Below, piece by piece: positions 1 through 10,014 of a DNA stretch of 64,000 bases (the first letter of the stretch is position 1; every line of letters begins with the position of its first letter). Under the pieces are notes generated by a model. The model made no database searches. It was not told where the DNA came from and worked only from the letters and a program-made list of their open reading frames with translations. The translations under genes and the position numbers were made by a program. Source of the DNA: Lysobacteraceae bacterium (GTDB taxonomy: Bacteria; Pseudomonadota; Gammaproteobacteria; Nitrococcales; AK92); assembly GCA_012523465.1 (NCBI GenBank), contig JAAYIK010000004.1:1-64000 (forward strand), written 5' to 3'.

Positions 1-221
1 CGCGCCGGGGGGAGACAGTGAAGGCGGTGGTGGTGCTGCGCGAGGGGGCGCAGCTGACGGCCGAGGAGCTGGTGGCTTGGTGCCGCGAGCAGATGGCGGC
101 CTATAAGGTGCCGACGCAGGTGGAGTTCGTCGAGGCGCTTCCGAAGTCGCCCACCGGCAAGCTGCTCTGGCGCGAGCTGCAGGAACGGGAGTGGGAGAAG
201 GTCAGGCAGGCCGCCCGCTGA
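1..221 (+). CDS. Acyl-CoA synthetase (AMP-binding), C-terminal end only
   Basis: This is the last part of an acyl-CoA synthetase; the gene begins before the window. The reading frame is open from base 3. It shows the small C-terminal domain of the adenylate-forming family: a GETVKAVVVLREG strand near the start, then KVPTQVEFV and the A10 core PKSPTGK, whose last lysine is the adenylation catalytic residue. These enzymes activate fatty or other carboxylic acids with ATP and load them on CoA. The substrate cannot be told from this fragment. A strong hairpin terminator follows the stop codon. Confidence 0.85.
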   Translation, partial: RRGETVKAVVVLREGAQLTAEELVAWCREQMAAYKVPTQVEFVEALPKSPTGKLLWRELQEREWEKVRQAAR

Positions 222-226
222 GTGGA

Positions 227-261
227 AACCGCCATGCCCGCAGGCATGGCGGTTGTTTATT
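227..261 (+). terminator. Rho-independent terminator after acyl-CoA synthetase
   Basis: A perfect 12-bp stem (AACCGCCATGCC / GGCATGGCGGTT) with a 4-nt loop is followed by the T-rich stretch GTTTATT. It starts 5 bases after the stop codon, as expected for a strong intrinsic terminator. Confidence 0.85.
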
Positions 262-290
262 AGCCGTGGACCAGCTCGAAGGGTCTGGGT

Positions 291-1154
291 TTAGTTCATG
301 CCCTTCTTGCGCACGCTCCAGCCCAAATCCCTGCACAGGGTGCAGTTGGCGCCGTAGAAGTAGTTGCGGGCATTGTTGTCATCCATGAGATGGTAGCGGA
401 ACCAAGCCGTGGACGGACCCCGGTAGCCGCCGCCGTTCCCCACCGGCTCGAAGTGCCCGGCCAGTCTCAGCTCACCCCAGAACACCGGCACGTTGGCGCG
501 GTTGTACACCGGCAGCGCGTTGAGCGTCGGTGCGGCAATGGCGTCGATCCCGCCGGTCATCAGGAACATCGGACCGTTCTGGTTGCTTTGCGACGAGCTC
601 CGGTGCCCCAGACCTAGGGTGTAGGGCTGAATGGGCGCGGTCACGGTCACGCGCGGGTCCTGGCCGGCCATGATGGTGCCGCCGCCGCCCTGCGAGTGCC
701 CGGAGGCGCCGACCCGTCCCGGATTGAGCATACCGGCATAGGTGCCGCTGCTCTTGGCATTTTCCTCAATTAGGTAGTCCAAGCAGCGGAGCATCTCCTC
801 GCCGGTGCCGGCGTTGGAGGTGTTGGCGGCAGCGACCACGAAGCCGTGGCTGGCCCAGTGGTGAAGCAGCGAGCCGTAGGTGGACGGCGAGGCGCCGGTG
901 CCGTTGCCCCAGATGATGATGGGATGACGGACGCCGCCCTGGCCCAGCGTGCGGGGGCGGTAAATCGTGCAGCTCAGCCCGACACGTTCGCTGGTGGTGG
1001 CGTAGGGACCGGACCGGTCAAAGCTCGAGACCGGCGGGAAGGGAGCGCCTGGCGTATCCGGCGGCACCGGGTCGCCAGGGTTGACGGCAAACGCTGCGCT
1101 GCTGATCAGCAAGCCGGCCGCGATGGCTGCGGCGCGCAAGAGTCGCTTGGACAC
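291..1154 (-). CDS. Secreted alpha/beta hydrolase, PET-hydrolase/cutinase-like
   Basis: The 287-residue protein starts with a Sec signal peptide (residues 1-23, cleavage likely after AFA). A serine-hydrolase triad can be read: Ser154 in GHSQGGGG, Asp204 in GGIDAIAAP and His234 in LAGHFEP, spaced as in bacterial cutinases and PET hydrolases (dienelactone-hydrolase/chlorophyllase-like fold). Cys62/Cys124 and Cys271/Cys274 could form disulfides; the C-terminal YGANCTLC region resembles the disulfide-closed tail of that family. The residue after the nucleophile is Gln, where PET hydrolases and cutinases have Met, so substrate preference may differ. Likely an extracellular esterase or polyesterase; the substrate is inferred. 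Confidence 0.75.
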   Translation of the reverse strand: MSKRLLRAAAIAAGLLISSAAFAVNPGDPVPPDTPGAPFPPVSSFDRSGPYATTSERVGLSCTIYRPRTLGQGGVRHPIIIWGNGTGASPSTYGSLLHHWASHGFVVAAANTSNAGTGEEMLRCLDYLIEENAKSSGTYAGMLNPGRVGASGHSQGGGGTIMAGQDPRVTVTAPIQPYTLGLGHRSSSQSNQNGPMFLMTGGIDAIAAPTLNALPVYNRANVPVFWGELRLAGHFEPVGNGGGYRGPSTAWFRYHLMDDNNARNYFYGANCTLCRDLGWSVRKKGMN

Positions 1155-1508
1155 GGGAATTTCCTCCTCAGTGATTGTTTTTGCTCTGCAAGCTGCCGTG
1201 ATGCGGCTGTGTGCCCTGTTCCTGGGGTGAACTTTTCCAGGTTTTGTTTATTATAGAGACGGTTTATGAAACCGTCGCGAAAAAGTTAGGCCGCGATCGG
1301 CCTGCTGTCAACGCGATAGCCGCATCCGGGGTGTCGTATATAAGCGACTGATAATCAAACGCTTGCCTGGCGGCTTGAATGGCTTTTGATCAGCTTTTGA
1401 AGGGCAGGGAAATTGCCGGGGAAGAAGTTTCTTTTGAGTCGTTTGAGATTTTCGTATCGGGGTCAACGGTCCTGGGCGCTTGCCCCAGGATGGCGCGGCA
1501 AGCGCCGG
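1155..1508. other. Intergenic region between two minus-strand hydrolases
   Basis: No gene is seen here. Besides the promoter and palindrome at 1250-1276, it contains an inverted repeat CCTGGG-7-CCCAGG around 1469-1487, just downstream of the next gene's stop, which may act as a weak terminator although no T-run follows. The stretch 1300-1440 is more AT-rich than its surroundings. Confidence 0.5.
1250..1276 (-). promoter_or_regulatory. Promoter -10 box with 19-bp palindromic operator
   Basis: On the minus strand, a perfect -10 hexamer TATAAT (1250-1255) lies about 95 bases upstream of the secreted hydrolase start. Immediately upstream, in the -35/-10 spacer, is the palindrome GACGGTTTATGAAACCGTC (1258-1276), two 8-bp arms around a 3-base centre. 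This arrangement is typical of a repressor operator; the regulator is unknown. Confidence 0.55.
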
Positions 1509-2381
1509 TCAGAGGAAGTCCTGCAGCAGCTGTAGAAAGCGCTCGGGCTGATCGTGGTGGACCCAGTGGCCGGCTCCTTCGACCACCTCGACGCGGGCAT
1601 GGCGGAAGTGGCGGATGCGGCCGTCCTCCTGCGGATTGGAGGCCCAGCTGTCCTTGCCGTAGATCAGCAGCGTCGGACAGCTGATCCGGGACCAAAGCGT
1701 CTCGATCTGCTCCTGGGCCATGTCATAAGGAGGCCAGGAGCGCACGTAGTTGTCGAATTTCCAGCTGTAGCTGCCATCCTCGTTGCGCATGACGCCATGC
1801 TCGGTGAGGTGGCGCGCCAGCTCCGGCGAGAGATGGGGGTTCTCTTCCTGCATGCGGGCGCAGGCATCCTCCAGGCTGGCGTAGCGGCGGGGCTGACGGC
1901 TGGCGAGAGCGCGCTGTTCCTCGATCCAGTTGCGCATGCGCTCGTCGATGCCGATCTTGGCTCGCTCGGCGAGCACCTTAGGCGACGGGCCCAGCCCTTC
2001 GATGGCGACTAGCTTGCGCACCGCCTCCGGATAGATGCCGGTGTAGCGCAGCGCGATATTGCCACCCAGCGAGTGGGCGACGATGGTGACGGGCGTCAGC
2101 TGCAGCAGGTGGATGAGCTGGGCCAGGTCGTAGATGTAGGCGGCCATGGTGTAGTGGCCATCGGGAGACCACTGGCTGTCGCCATGCCCGCGCAGGTCGG
2201 GTGCGATCACATGCCAGTCCTCGCGCAGGCGCAGCGCCAGCGGATCCCAGCTGCGGCAGTGGTCGCGGCCGCCGTGAACGAGCAGCAGCGGCGGCTTGTC
2301 GTGGTTGCCCCAATCGACATAGTGCAGGCGCAGCCGCTGCGAGACGAAGAAGTGCGAGGTCGGGCGAGGCAGATCCGGCAT
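1509..2381 (-). CDS. Alpha/beta-fold hydrolase
   Basis: The 290-residue protein carries the classic alpha/beta hydrolase features: oxyanion-hole strand LLLVHGG, DLRGHGDS, nucleophile elbow AHSLGG, acid region LLIYGKDSW and a C-terminal GAGHWVHHDQP supplying the histidine. There is no signal peptide, so it is cytoplasmic. The frame is open upstream to 2813, but family-like sequence begins at the Met at 2381; translating further upstream would run across the neighbouring small gene. Substrate unknown; epoxide hydrolase, esterase or C-C hydrolase are all possible. Confidence 0.8.
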   Translation of the reverse strand: MPDLPRPTSHFFVSQRLRLHYVDWGNHDKPPLLLVHGGRDHCRSWDPLALRLREDWHVIAPDLRGHGDSQWSPDGHYTMAAYIYDLAQLIHLLQLTPVTIVAHSLGGNIALRYTGIYPEAVRKLVAIEGLGPSPKVLAERAKIGIDERMRNWIEEQRALASRQPRRYASLEDACARMQEENPHLSPELARHLTEHGVMRNEDGSYSWKFDNYVRSWPPYDMAQEQIETLWSRISCPTLLIYGKDSWASNPQEDGRIRHFRHARVEVVEGAGHWVHHDQPERFLQLLQDFL

Positions 2382-2406
2382 TAGCGCAAGCTCTCGGGCA
2401 GCTCGG

Positions 2407-2691
2407 TCAACGGCTCCAGCTGGCCACCAGCTCTTCAGCCTGGGCGACATCGATGCCAAGCTGGTCGGCGATCTCGGACGGCGGCTCGCCGTGCTGCCAC
2501 AGATCGCGCGCCCATTCCAGCTCCTCGCGGGAAAGGCGGACGCCCCGGGGCTGCTGCGGGCGTTCGGCAGCGGCCTTGGCCTGCTGCGACCGGTTGTCGG
2601 CCGCGTTGCTGCGGCGCGCGCCCGAACGCCGCGTCCCGCCCCGGCCGGAGCCTTTCTTGCGTGACCGTTCATCGGTGGAGTTGTTCGACAT
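2407..2691 (-). CDS. Small basic protein with HTH-like C-terminus
   Basis: The 94-residue protein has a low-complexity basic N-terminal half rich in Arg, Lys, Ser and Gly, then a compact helical C-terminal half (LSREELEWARDLW, PPSEIADQLGIDVAQAEEL) that looks like a sigma-region-4 or helix-turn-helix fold. It sits 25 bases upstream of the alpha/beta hydrolase on the same strand, so the two may be co-transcribed. I do not recognise the family. A nucleic-acid-binding role is inference from charge and fold. Confidence 0.55.
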   Translation of the reverse strand: MSNNSTDERSRKKGSGRGGTRRSGARRSNAADNRSQQAKAAAERPQQPRGVRLSREELEWARDLWQHGEPPSEIADQLGIDVAQAEELVASWSR

Positions 2692-2848
2692 GAGCAGGTC
2701 TCGTTCCCTAGCTTAAGCACACAAGGTTGCGACAAACCGCGTCTCCGGGCCGGGCGTCCGCTCCGCCTGGCGACGCGAGCTAGGAGCTTACACCGTTGCG
2801 TCGACGTTCGCACCGCTCGTTGCCGGCCCGGGACGGCGCCGGGGGGGT

Positions 2849-4621
2849 TTAGAGCCGCGCCGCTCCGGCTCCGGTGTCGGCGAACTGCAGGCGTGCCAGC
2901 TCGGCATAGAGGCCGCCCTGGGCCAGTAGGGCCGCATGGCTGCCCTCGGCGACGATGTGTCCCCGGTCCATGACGATGATGCGGTCGGCGCGCAGCACGG
3001 TGGCCAGGCGATGGGCGATGACCACCGTGGTGCGGTTTTCCATCAGCCGCTGCAGCGCCTGCTGGATGAGATGTTCGCTGTGCGAATCCAAGGCGCTGGT
3101 AGCTTCGTCCAGGAGCAGCACCGGCGCGCGGCTGAGCAAGGCGCGCGCGATGGCGATACGCTGCTGCTGACCGCCTGACAGGCGGGCGCCGCGCTCCCCG
3201 AGATGGGTATCATAGCCGTCTGGCAAGGCGGCGATGAATTCATGTGCTTCGGCGGCGCGGGCGGCGGCCCTGATCTCGGCCGGACTAGCGTCGAGGCGAC
3301 CGTAGCGGATGTTGTCGTAGACGGTGCCGGCGAAGATCACCGGCTGCTGCGGCACCAGCGCCAGCCGCGAGCGCAGATCGGACAGCGCCAGCTGGCGCAG
3401 GTCGACGCCATCCAGCCGAATACTGCCCTGCTGCGGATCGTAAAAACGCAGCAGCAGCTGCAGCACCGTCGTCTTGCCGGCGCCGGAGGGACCCACCAAG
3501 GCGATGTGCTCGCCGGGACGGATGTGTAGGTCGAAGTCCGTCAGTGCGTTGACGCCGGGGCGGGACGGATAACTGAAGCTGACCCGGTCGAACTCGATGC
3601 GCCCGGAACCGGGCCCGAGGCGGACCGGCTGCTCGGGGGCGCGAATGCGGCTGTCGGTGGCCAGCAGCTCGCCCAAGCGCTCGGCGGCGCCCGTTGCGCG
3701 CTGCACGTCGCCCCAGACCTCGCTCAGCGAGCCGATGGAGCCCGCCGCGATCACCGCATAGAGCACGAATTGCCCCAGCTCACCGCCGCTCATGCCACCG
3801 GCGATGACCGCGCGGGCGCCGAGCCAGAGCACCAGGGCGATGGCGCCGAACACTAACAGGATGACGGTCGCGGTCAACAGCGCCCGCATGCGGGTGCGCC
3901 GTACCGCCGCCGCCAGCGCGGCGAGCACCGCGGCGCCGAAGCGCTCCGCTTCGTAGGCCTCGCGGGCGTGGGCCTGCACGGTGCGCAGGGCGGCCAGGGT
4001 TTCTCCGGCCACGGCGCTGGTGTCAGCGATGCGATCCTGGCTCTGGCGCGAGAGCCGACGCACGCGGCGGCCGAATAGCACGATGGGCGCGACCACGAAG
4101 GGGATGACCAGGGCGATCAGCGCCGCCAGCCGCGGGCTGGTGATCACCAGCAGCACGCTGGCGCCGAGCAGCATCAGCGCGCTGCGCAGAGCCACCGAGG
4201 CACTGGAGCCGAGCACGGTCTGGATCAGCTCGGTGTCGGTGGTAAGTCGCGACAAAAGCTCGCCGGTGCGGTTGGTTTCGTGGAAACCGAGGTCCAAGCC
4301 CAGTAGATGGCGGTAAACGGCCTGGCGCAGATCGGCCACCACGCGCTCGCCGAACAGTGTCACCCAATAGAAGCGCAGCGCCGTGGCCACGGCCAGGATC
4401 AGAGCGACCGCGAACAGGCCGAGGAAATAGCGATCGATGGAGGCCGTGCTGGCAGCCGCGAAACCGGCGTCGATGACGAGGCGGAAGGCCAGCGGCAGCG
4501 CCAGCGTGGCGGCGGCGGCGATCACCAGCGCGCTGACGGCAAGAACCAGCAGCCGCCGATGCGGCTTGAGAAAAGGCAGCAGCGTCGCCAACGCAGCCGG
4601 CCTGGTGGCGGAGGTCTTCAT
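2849..4621 (-). CDS. ABC exporter half-transporter (MsbA/multidrug-type)
   Basis: The 590-residue protein fuses an N-terminal six-helix ABC exporter membrane domain (about residues 20-310) to an ATPase domain. The ATPase shows Walker A GPSGAGKTT, Q-loop region LALVPQQP, signature LSGGQQQR, Walker B VLLLDEATSALD and an H-loop in VVIAHRL, so it should be active and work as a homodimer in the inner membrane. Substrate is unknown; MsbA-like lipid flippases and multidrug exporters share this layout. It lies downstream of the FHA/PP2C/kinase genes on the same strand, with 63 bases between, and may be part of that operon. Confidence 0.85.
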   Translation of the reverse strand: MKTSATRPAALATLLPFLKPHRRLLVLAVSALVIAAAATLALPLAFRLVIDAGFAAASTASIDRYFLGLFAVALILAVATALRFYWVTLFGERVVADLRQAVYRHLLGLDLGFHETNRTGELLSRLTTDTELIQTVLGSSASVALRSALMLLGASVLLVITSPRLAALIALVIPFVVAPIVLFGRRVRRLSRQSQDRIADTSAVAGETLAALRTVQAHAREAYEAERFGAAVLAALAAAVRRTRMRALLTATVILLVFGAIALVLWLGARAVIAGGMSGGELGQFVLYAVIAAGSIGSLSEVWGDVQRATGAAERLGELLATDSRIRAPEQPVRLGPGSGRIEFDRVSFSYPSRPGVNALTDFDLHIRPGEHIALVGPSGAGKTTVLQLLLRFYDPQQGSIRLDGVDLRQLALSDLRSRLALVPQQPVIFAGTVYDNIRYGRLDASPAEIRAAARAAEAHEFIAALPDGYDTHLGERGARLSGGQQQRIAIARALLSRAPVLLLDEATSALDSHSEHLIQQALQRLMENRTTVVIAHRLATVLRADRIIVMDRGHIVAEGSHAALLAQGGLYAELARLQFADTGAGAARL

Positions 4622-4684
4622 GCAGCGGTCCCGTTCGCTTGCCTGTCGCCCGCCTGGGGCGGGGCCGGGCCGCCGGTGCGGCCA

Positions 4685-5056
4685 TCATTCCTGAAGTATA
4701 TAGGCCGTGCGTTCGAGATCGGTCTGCGTGGGGTCGAGCAGCTTGAAGCTGTTCCAACCGATCTGGATGAGGTCGCCGGGGGCGAGGCGCCGGTGTCGGA
4801 TGGGGGTGCCGTTGACTTTGGTGCCATTGGTGCTGTCGAGGTCTTCGATGAAGACGTCGGCCGTCCCCTCCAGGTAACGGTTGGGCCGGACCAAGATGCG
4901 GGCATGACGCCCGCTGACGGCGATGTCGTCGATGCGTATGTCGTTGTCGCTGCGCCGGCCGATGGTGATCTCCGGCTTGTCCAGCGGAAACTCTTTGGCG
5001 ACGCCCCCGTCGATCAGCAAAGCCAGGCTGGGGTGTGCAGGTTTGATGCGGGTCAT
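4685..5056 (-). CDS. FHA-domain protein (phosphothreonine reader)
   Basis: The 123-residue protein is essentially one FHA domain: EITIGRRSDNDI, ISGRHA-type loop VSGRHARI, and the DLDSTNGTKVNG strand/loop that contacts phosphothreonine. FHA domains bind phosphorylated proteins, so it is a likely partner of the Ser/Thr kinase encoded upstream. It starts 7 bases after the PP2C stop codon, with GGAG in the end of that gene as ribosome site. It resembles the second FHA protein at 8020-8388. Confidence 0.85.
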   Translation of the reverse strand: MTRIKPAHPSLALLIDGGVAKEFPLDKPEITIGRRSDNDIRIDDIAVSGRHARILVRPNRYLEGTADVFIEDLDSTNGTKVNGTPIRHRRLAPGDLIQIGWNSFKLLDPTQTDLERTAYILQE

Positions 5057-5063
5057 GGCTACG

Positions 5064-5792
5064 CTACTCCAGGCAACGGATGAGGATGACAGCGATGTTG
5101 TCCGGGCCGCCGGCCTGGTTGGCGGCCGCGATCAGGGCTTCAGCCGCCCCGGTCTCGGTCGGGTGGTGCGCCAGCGCGGCTGCGATGGCGGCATCCGTCA
5201 GCGGCTTGGACAGGCCGTCCGAGCACAGCAGGTAAACATCTCCGGGCTCCAGCCGCAGCTCGATCAGGCTGTACCTGAGGGTATTGGCGAGGCCCAGGCC
5301 ATGGGTGAGGACGTGGCGGTAGGGCGTGCGCTCGGCCTCATCGGGTCCGATGGTGCCGTCGTCCACCATCTGCTGGGCCAGGGTGTGGTCGCGGGTGAGC
5401 AGCTGCAGCGCTTGCCCGCGCCAGCGGTAGCAGCGCGAGTCACCGGCATGCAGCAGCGCCGCTTGCCGGTCACGGGCCAGCAAGGCGACCACCGTGGTGG
5501 CCATTTGCTCGTAACCGGGATGGGCCTGCTGGGCGCGGCGCAAGGCGCTGTTGGCTTGTTCGCAGCAGGCCAACAGCTGGCTCGGCAGCGGCAAGCTGGC
5601 GGGAACGGCGGCCACTGCCTGCAGGATTTGCTCGGTGGCCAGCGCGCTAGCGAAGGCGCCGCCGGGGTGCCCCCCGACGCCGTCAGCGACGACGGCGATC
5701 ATGCCATCCGGCAGCAGTCGGTAGGCGAAGCTGTCCTCGTTCGCTTCGCGCCGCAGGCCGCGGTCACTGGTTCCGTAGATGCGATATTCCAT
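5064..5792 (-). CDS. PP2C-family Ser/Thr protein phosphatase
   Basis: The 242-residue protein has the metal-dependent PP2C signature set: RREANEDSF, VADGVGGHPGG, HAGDSRCY, LLCSDGL and GGPDNIAVI, which supply the Asp residues for the two metal ions. It should dephosphorylate proteins modified by the neighbouring kinase. The open frame extends upstream into the kinase gene, but MEYRIYG at 5792 fits the family start and leaves a 4-base gap from the kinase stop, consistent with translational coupling. Confidence 0.88.
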   Translation of the reverse strand: MEYRIYGTSDRGLRREANEDSFAYRLLPDGMIAVVADGVGGHPGGAFASALATEQILQAVAAVPASLPLPSQLLACCEQANSALRRAQQAHPGYEQMATTVVALLARDRQAALLHAGDSRCYRWRGQALQLLTRDHTLAQQMVDDGTIGPDEAERTPYRHVLTHGLGLANTLRYSLIELRLEPGDVYLLCSDGLSKPLTDAAIAAALAHHPTETGAAEALIAAANQAGGPDNIAVILIRCLE

Positions 5793-5796
5793 GGCT

Positions 5797-8004
<2,208 letters not shown>

Positions 8005-8019
8005 GGCGGTCGCCACCGG

Positions 8020-8388
8020 CTACTTCTTGCTGATGAAGACCCCGGGCAGCCAGGTTTTCCTGATTTTCATGGTCTTTTCCTGCCCGGCCCGCTCGTCGAT
8101 GAACTCGAAATGAGTCCAGCCGATGCGGATGATGTCGCGGTTGTGCAGCCGGCGACAGCTGATGGGCTCTTCGTTGACGTAGGTGCCGTTGGTGCTTTCC
8201 AGGTCGCGGATGTGGTATTCGGCGGTTTCCGGGTCGCCGATGCGCTCGATCACGGCATGCCGGATGCTGACGGAAAGATCGTCCAGCTCGATGTCGTTGC
8301 CGGGGCCGCGGCCTATGGTCAACCGTTCCTTGTCCAGGGGAAAGCGTTTGGCGGGCACGCCGTCGAGCAGTTGTACCAGTCTTACCAT
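8020..8388 (-). CDS. FHA-domain protein, first gene of kinase operon
   Basis: The 122-residue protein is a single FHA domain (LTIGRGPGND, VSIRHAVIE, DLESTNGTYVNEE) with a short basic tail (MKIRKTW). It begins with the same VRLVQLLDGVPAKRFPLDK-type strand seen in the other FHA protein (4685-5056), so the two are probably paralogues. In this copy the usual Ser-Arg-His of the phosphopeptide loop reads Ser-Ile-Arg-His. It is the first gene of a tight minus-strand set with the kinase, phosphatase and second FHA protein. Confidence 0.83.
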   Translation of the reverse strand: MVRLVQLLDGVPAKRFPLDKERLTIGRGPGNDIELDDLSVSIRHAVIERIGDPETAEYHIRDLESTNGTYVNEEPISCRRLHNRDIIRIGWTHFEFIDERAGQEKTMKIRKTWLPGVFISKK

Positions 8389-8556
8389 GCGGTAGTCCTT
8401 CTTGTTGTCGTTATTTGAACTACTGACCGGCTTCGCTGGCTGCCAGGGCCAGCATCGCCAATCCCCACCCAGGAGTGGAGTTTAGTATTCGCTGATTTTT
8501 AATGTCGTGAACTGCCTCCTGGACAGGCGGCCTAAAACGCTATAGGGCACACGGCC

Positions 8557-9432
8557 TTAGCCGAGCGCCAGCCACAGCGCCAGCGGAATGAAGACCAGGC
8601 TGCCTAGATTGCCGATCAGCACTAGTGAAGCCACCCGTCCCGGCTCCTGCCGATATTGCTCCGCCACCATGTAGTTGAGCACCGCCGGCGGCAAGGCGGA
8701 GAACACCAGCAGAATACCCCATTGCTGCTCTGGCAAGGTCAGCCACGGCCGCAGGGCCAGCGCGACCGCCATGCCGGCCAGCGGGCAGACGATGGCGCCA
8801 GCGATGCCGAGCCGCAGGTCCTGAAGGTCCACGTCGAGCAGCCGCACGCCCAGCGCGAACAGCATCAGCGGAATCGAGATCTGCCCCAGCATCTCCAGCG
8901 GCACGGCCAGTGCCTGGGGCAGGGTCCAGCCGGTCAGGCTGAACACGAGGCCAGCCAAGGCGGCGAGGGCGATGGGGTTTTTCAGCAGCCCGGTCAGGCG
9001 CGTGCGGGAGTCGAGGATGTATAGCCCCAGCGTGAAGTGGAGCAGCATCTCGATGACGAATACCAGCACCGCGGCCGGCAAGGCCGATTCGCCGAAGGCG
9101 AGCAGGAGCAAGGGAATGCCCATGTTGCCGGTGTTGTTGAACATCATGGGCGGCACGAAGGTTTTGGCGTTGACCTTGAGCAGCCTGGCCAGCGGCCAGC
9201 TGAGCAGGCCGGAGCCGATCACCACGGCGGTCGCAGCTAGCGCCAGCTGCTTGTAGGCAGCGAGCTGGAAGTCCTTGCCGGCCATCACCGCGAATACCAG
9301 GGCCGGCACGAAGATCTCCATATTGAGACGGTTGACCAGGGCCAGGTCGGGGCGGTTGAGCCGGCCCCAGACGGTGCCGACGCCGATGATGGCAAAAACC
9401 GGGAAAACGATGTTGATGATGGTGAGCAGCAT
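8557..9432 (-). CDS. AEC-family transporter (auxin efflux carrier type)
   Basis: The 291-residue protein is hydrophobic throughout, with about ten membrane helices in two halves. The start MLLTIINIVFPVFAIIGVG, the MMFNNTGNMGIPL segment of helix 4 and the C-terminal half matching it are typical of the auxin efflux carrier (AEC) family. Bacterial members move malate, malonate or other carboxylates, or unknown substrates. A second AEC gene lies at 13939-14868. No regulator is adjacent. Confidence 0.85.
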   Translation of the reverse strand: MLLTIINIVFPVFAIIGVGTVWGRLNRPDLALVNRLNMEIFVPALVFAVMAGKDFQLAAYKQLALAATAVVIGSGLLSWPLARLLKVNAKTFVPPMMFNNTGNMGIPLLLLAFGESALPAAVLVFVIEMLLHFTLGLYILDSRTRLTGLLKNPIALAALAGLVFSLTGWTLPQALAVPLEMLGQISIPLMLFALGVRLLDVDLQDLRLGIAGAIVCPLAGMAVALALRPWLTLPEQQWGILLVFSALPPAVLNYMVAEQYRQEPGRVASLVLIGNLGSLVFIPLALWLALG

Positions 9433-9482
9433 CAGCAGATGGGTTCTGAGGGTTGTCTGAACGTCGTGACAGGCGGCCGCAT

Positions 9483-9881
9483 TCAGTGGAGTTCGCCGTC
9501 CAGGTACAGCCAGCGGCCTTGCTCCCGCACGAAGCGGCTGGTCTCGTGCAGCTTGCCAGGACGGCCGCGCTCGCGGAAGCTGGCGATGAACTCCACCTTG
9601 CCGTCACTGTCGCCGTGGTCGCCGGCCTGGACGCTGCAAATGGTCAGCCCAATCCAGCGCAGCGCGGGCGGAAACTCCAGTGTTTCCGGGCGCGTGCTTG
9701 GGTGCCAGGTTTGCAGCAAATAGTCCGCCGCCTTGAGCACATTGGCGGTATAGCGGGAGCGCATCAGCGCCAGGGCAGTCTCGGCCTGGTCGCGGCCGGC
9801 CAGCAGGGGACCGCAGCAGGCCTGCAGGGTGCGCCTGGAGCCGCAGGGGCAGGGGCGGATAGTTTGGGGAATCTTCGTCAT
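9483..9881 (-). CDS. YchJ-family SEC-C protein
   Basis: The 132-residue protein opens with the SEC-C zinc motif PCPCGS...CCGPL, followed by the YchJ middle domain (MRSRYTAN, DYLLQTWH) and the C-terminal FVREQGRWLYLDGE. YchJ proteins are small conserved cytoplasmic proteins of unsettled function, about 130-160 residues. The frame is open further upstream but Met at 9881 immediately precedes the conserved cysteine motif. Confidence 0.85.
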   Translation of the reverse strand: MTKIPQTIRPCPCGSRRTLQACCGPLLAGRDQAETALALMRSRYTANVLKAADYLLQTWHPSTRPETLEFPPALRWIGLTICSVQAGDHGDSDGKVEFIASFRERGRPGKLHETSRFVREQGRWLYLDGELH

Positions 9882-10014
9882 TGGCAGGGCTAAGCTACCT
9901 GGAGCACAACGATGAATCTTGACGGACGAACGACTATACGGCGGAGCGCGGAGCAAAACCATCCTGCGCCGGCGGCCGCCGGCGGCTGGGGCGGGGAGGA
10001 GTGGCCGCGCGTGG

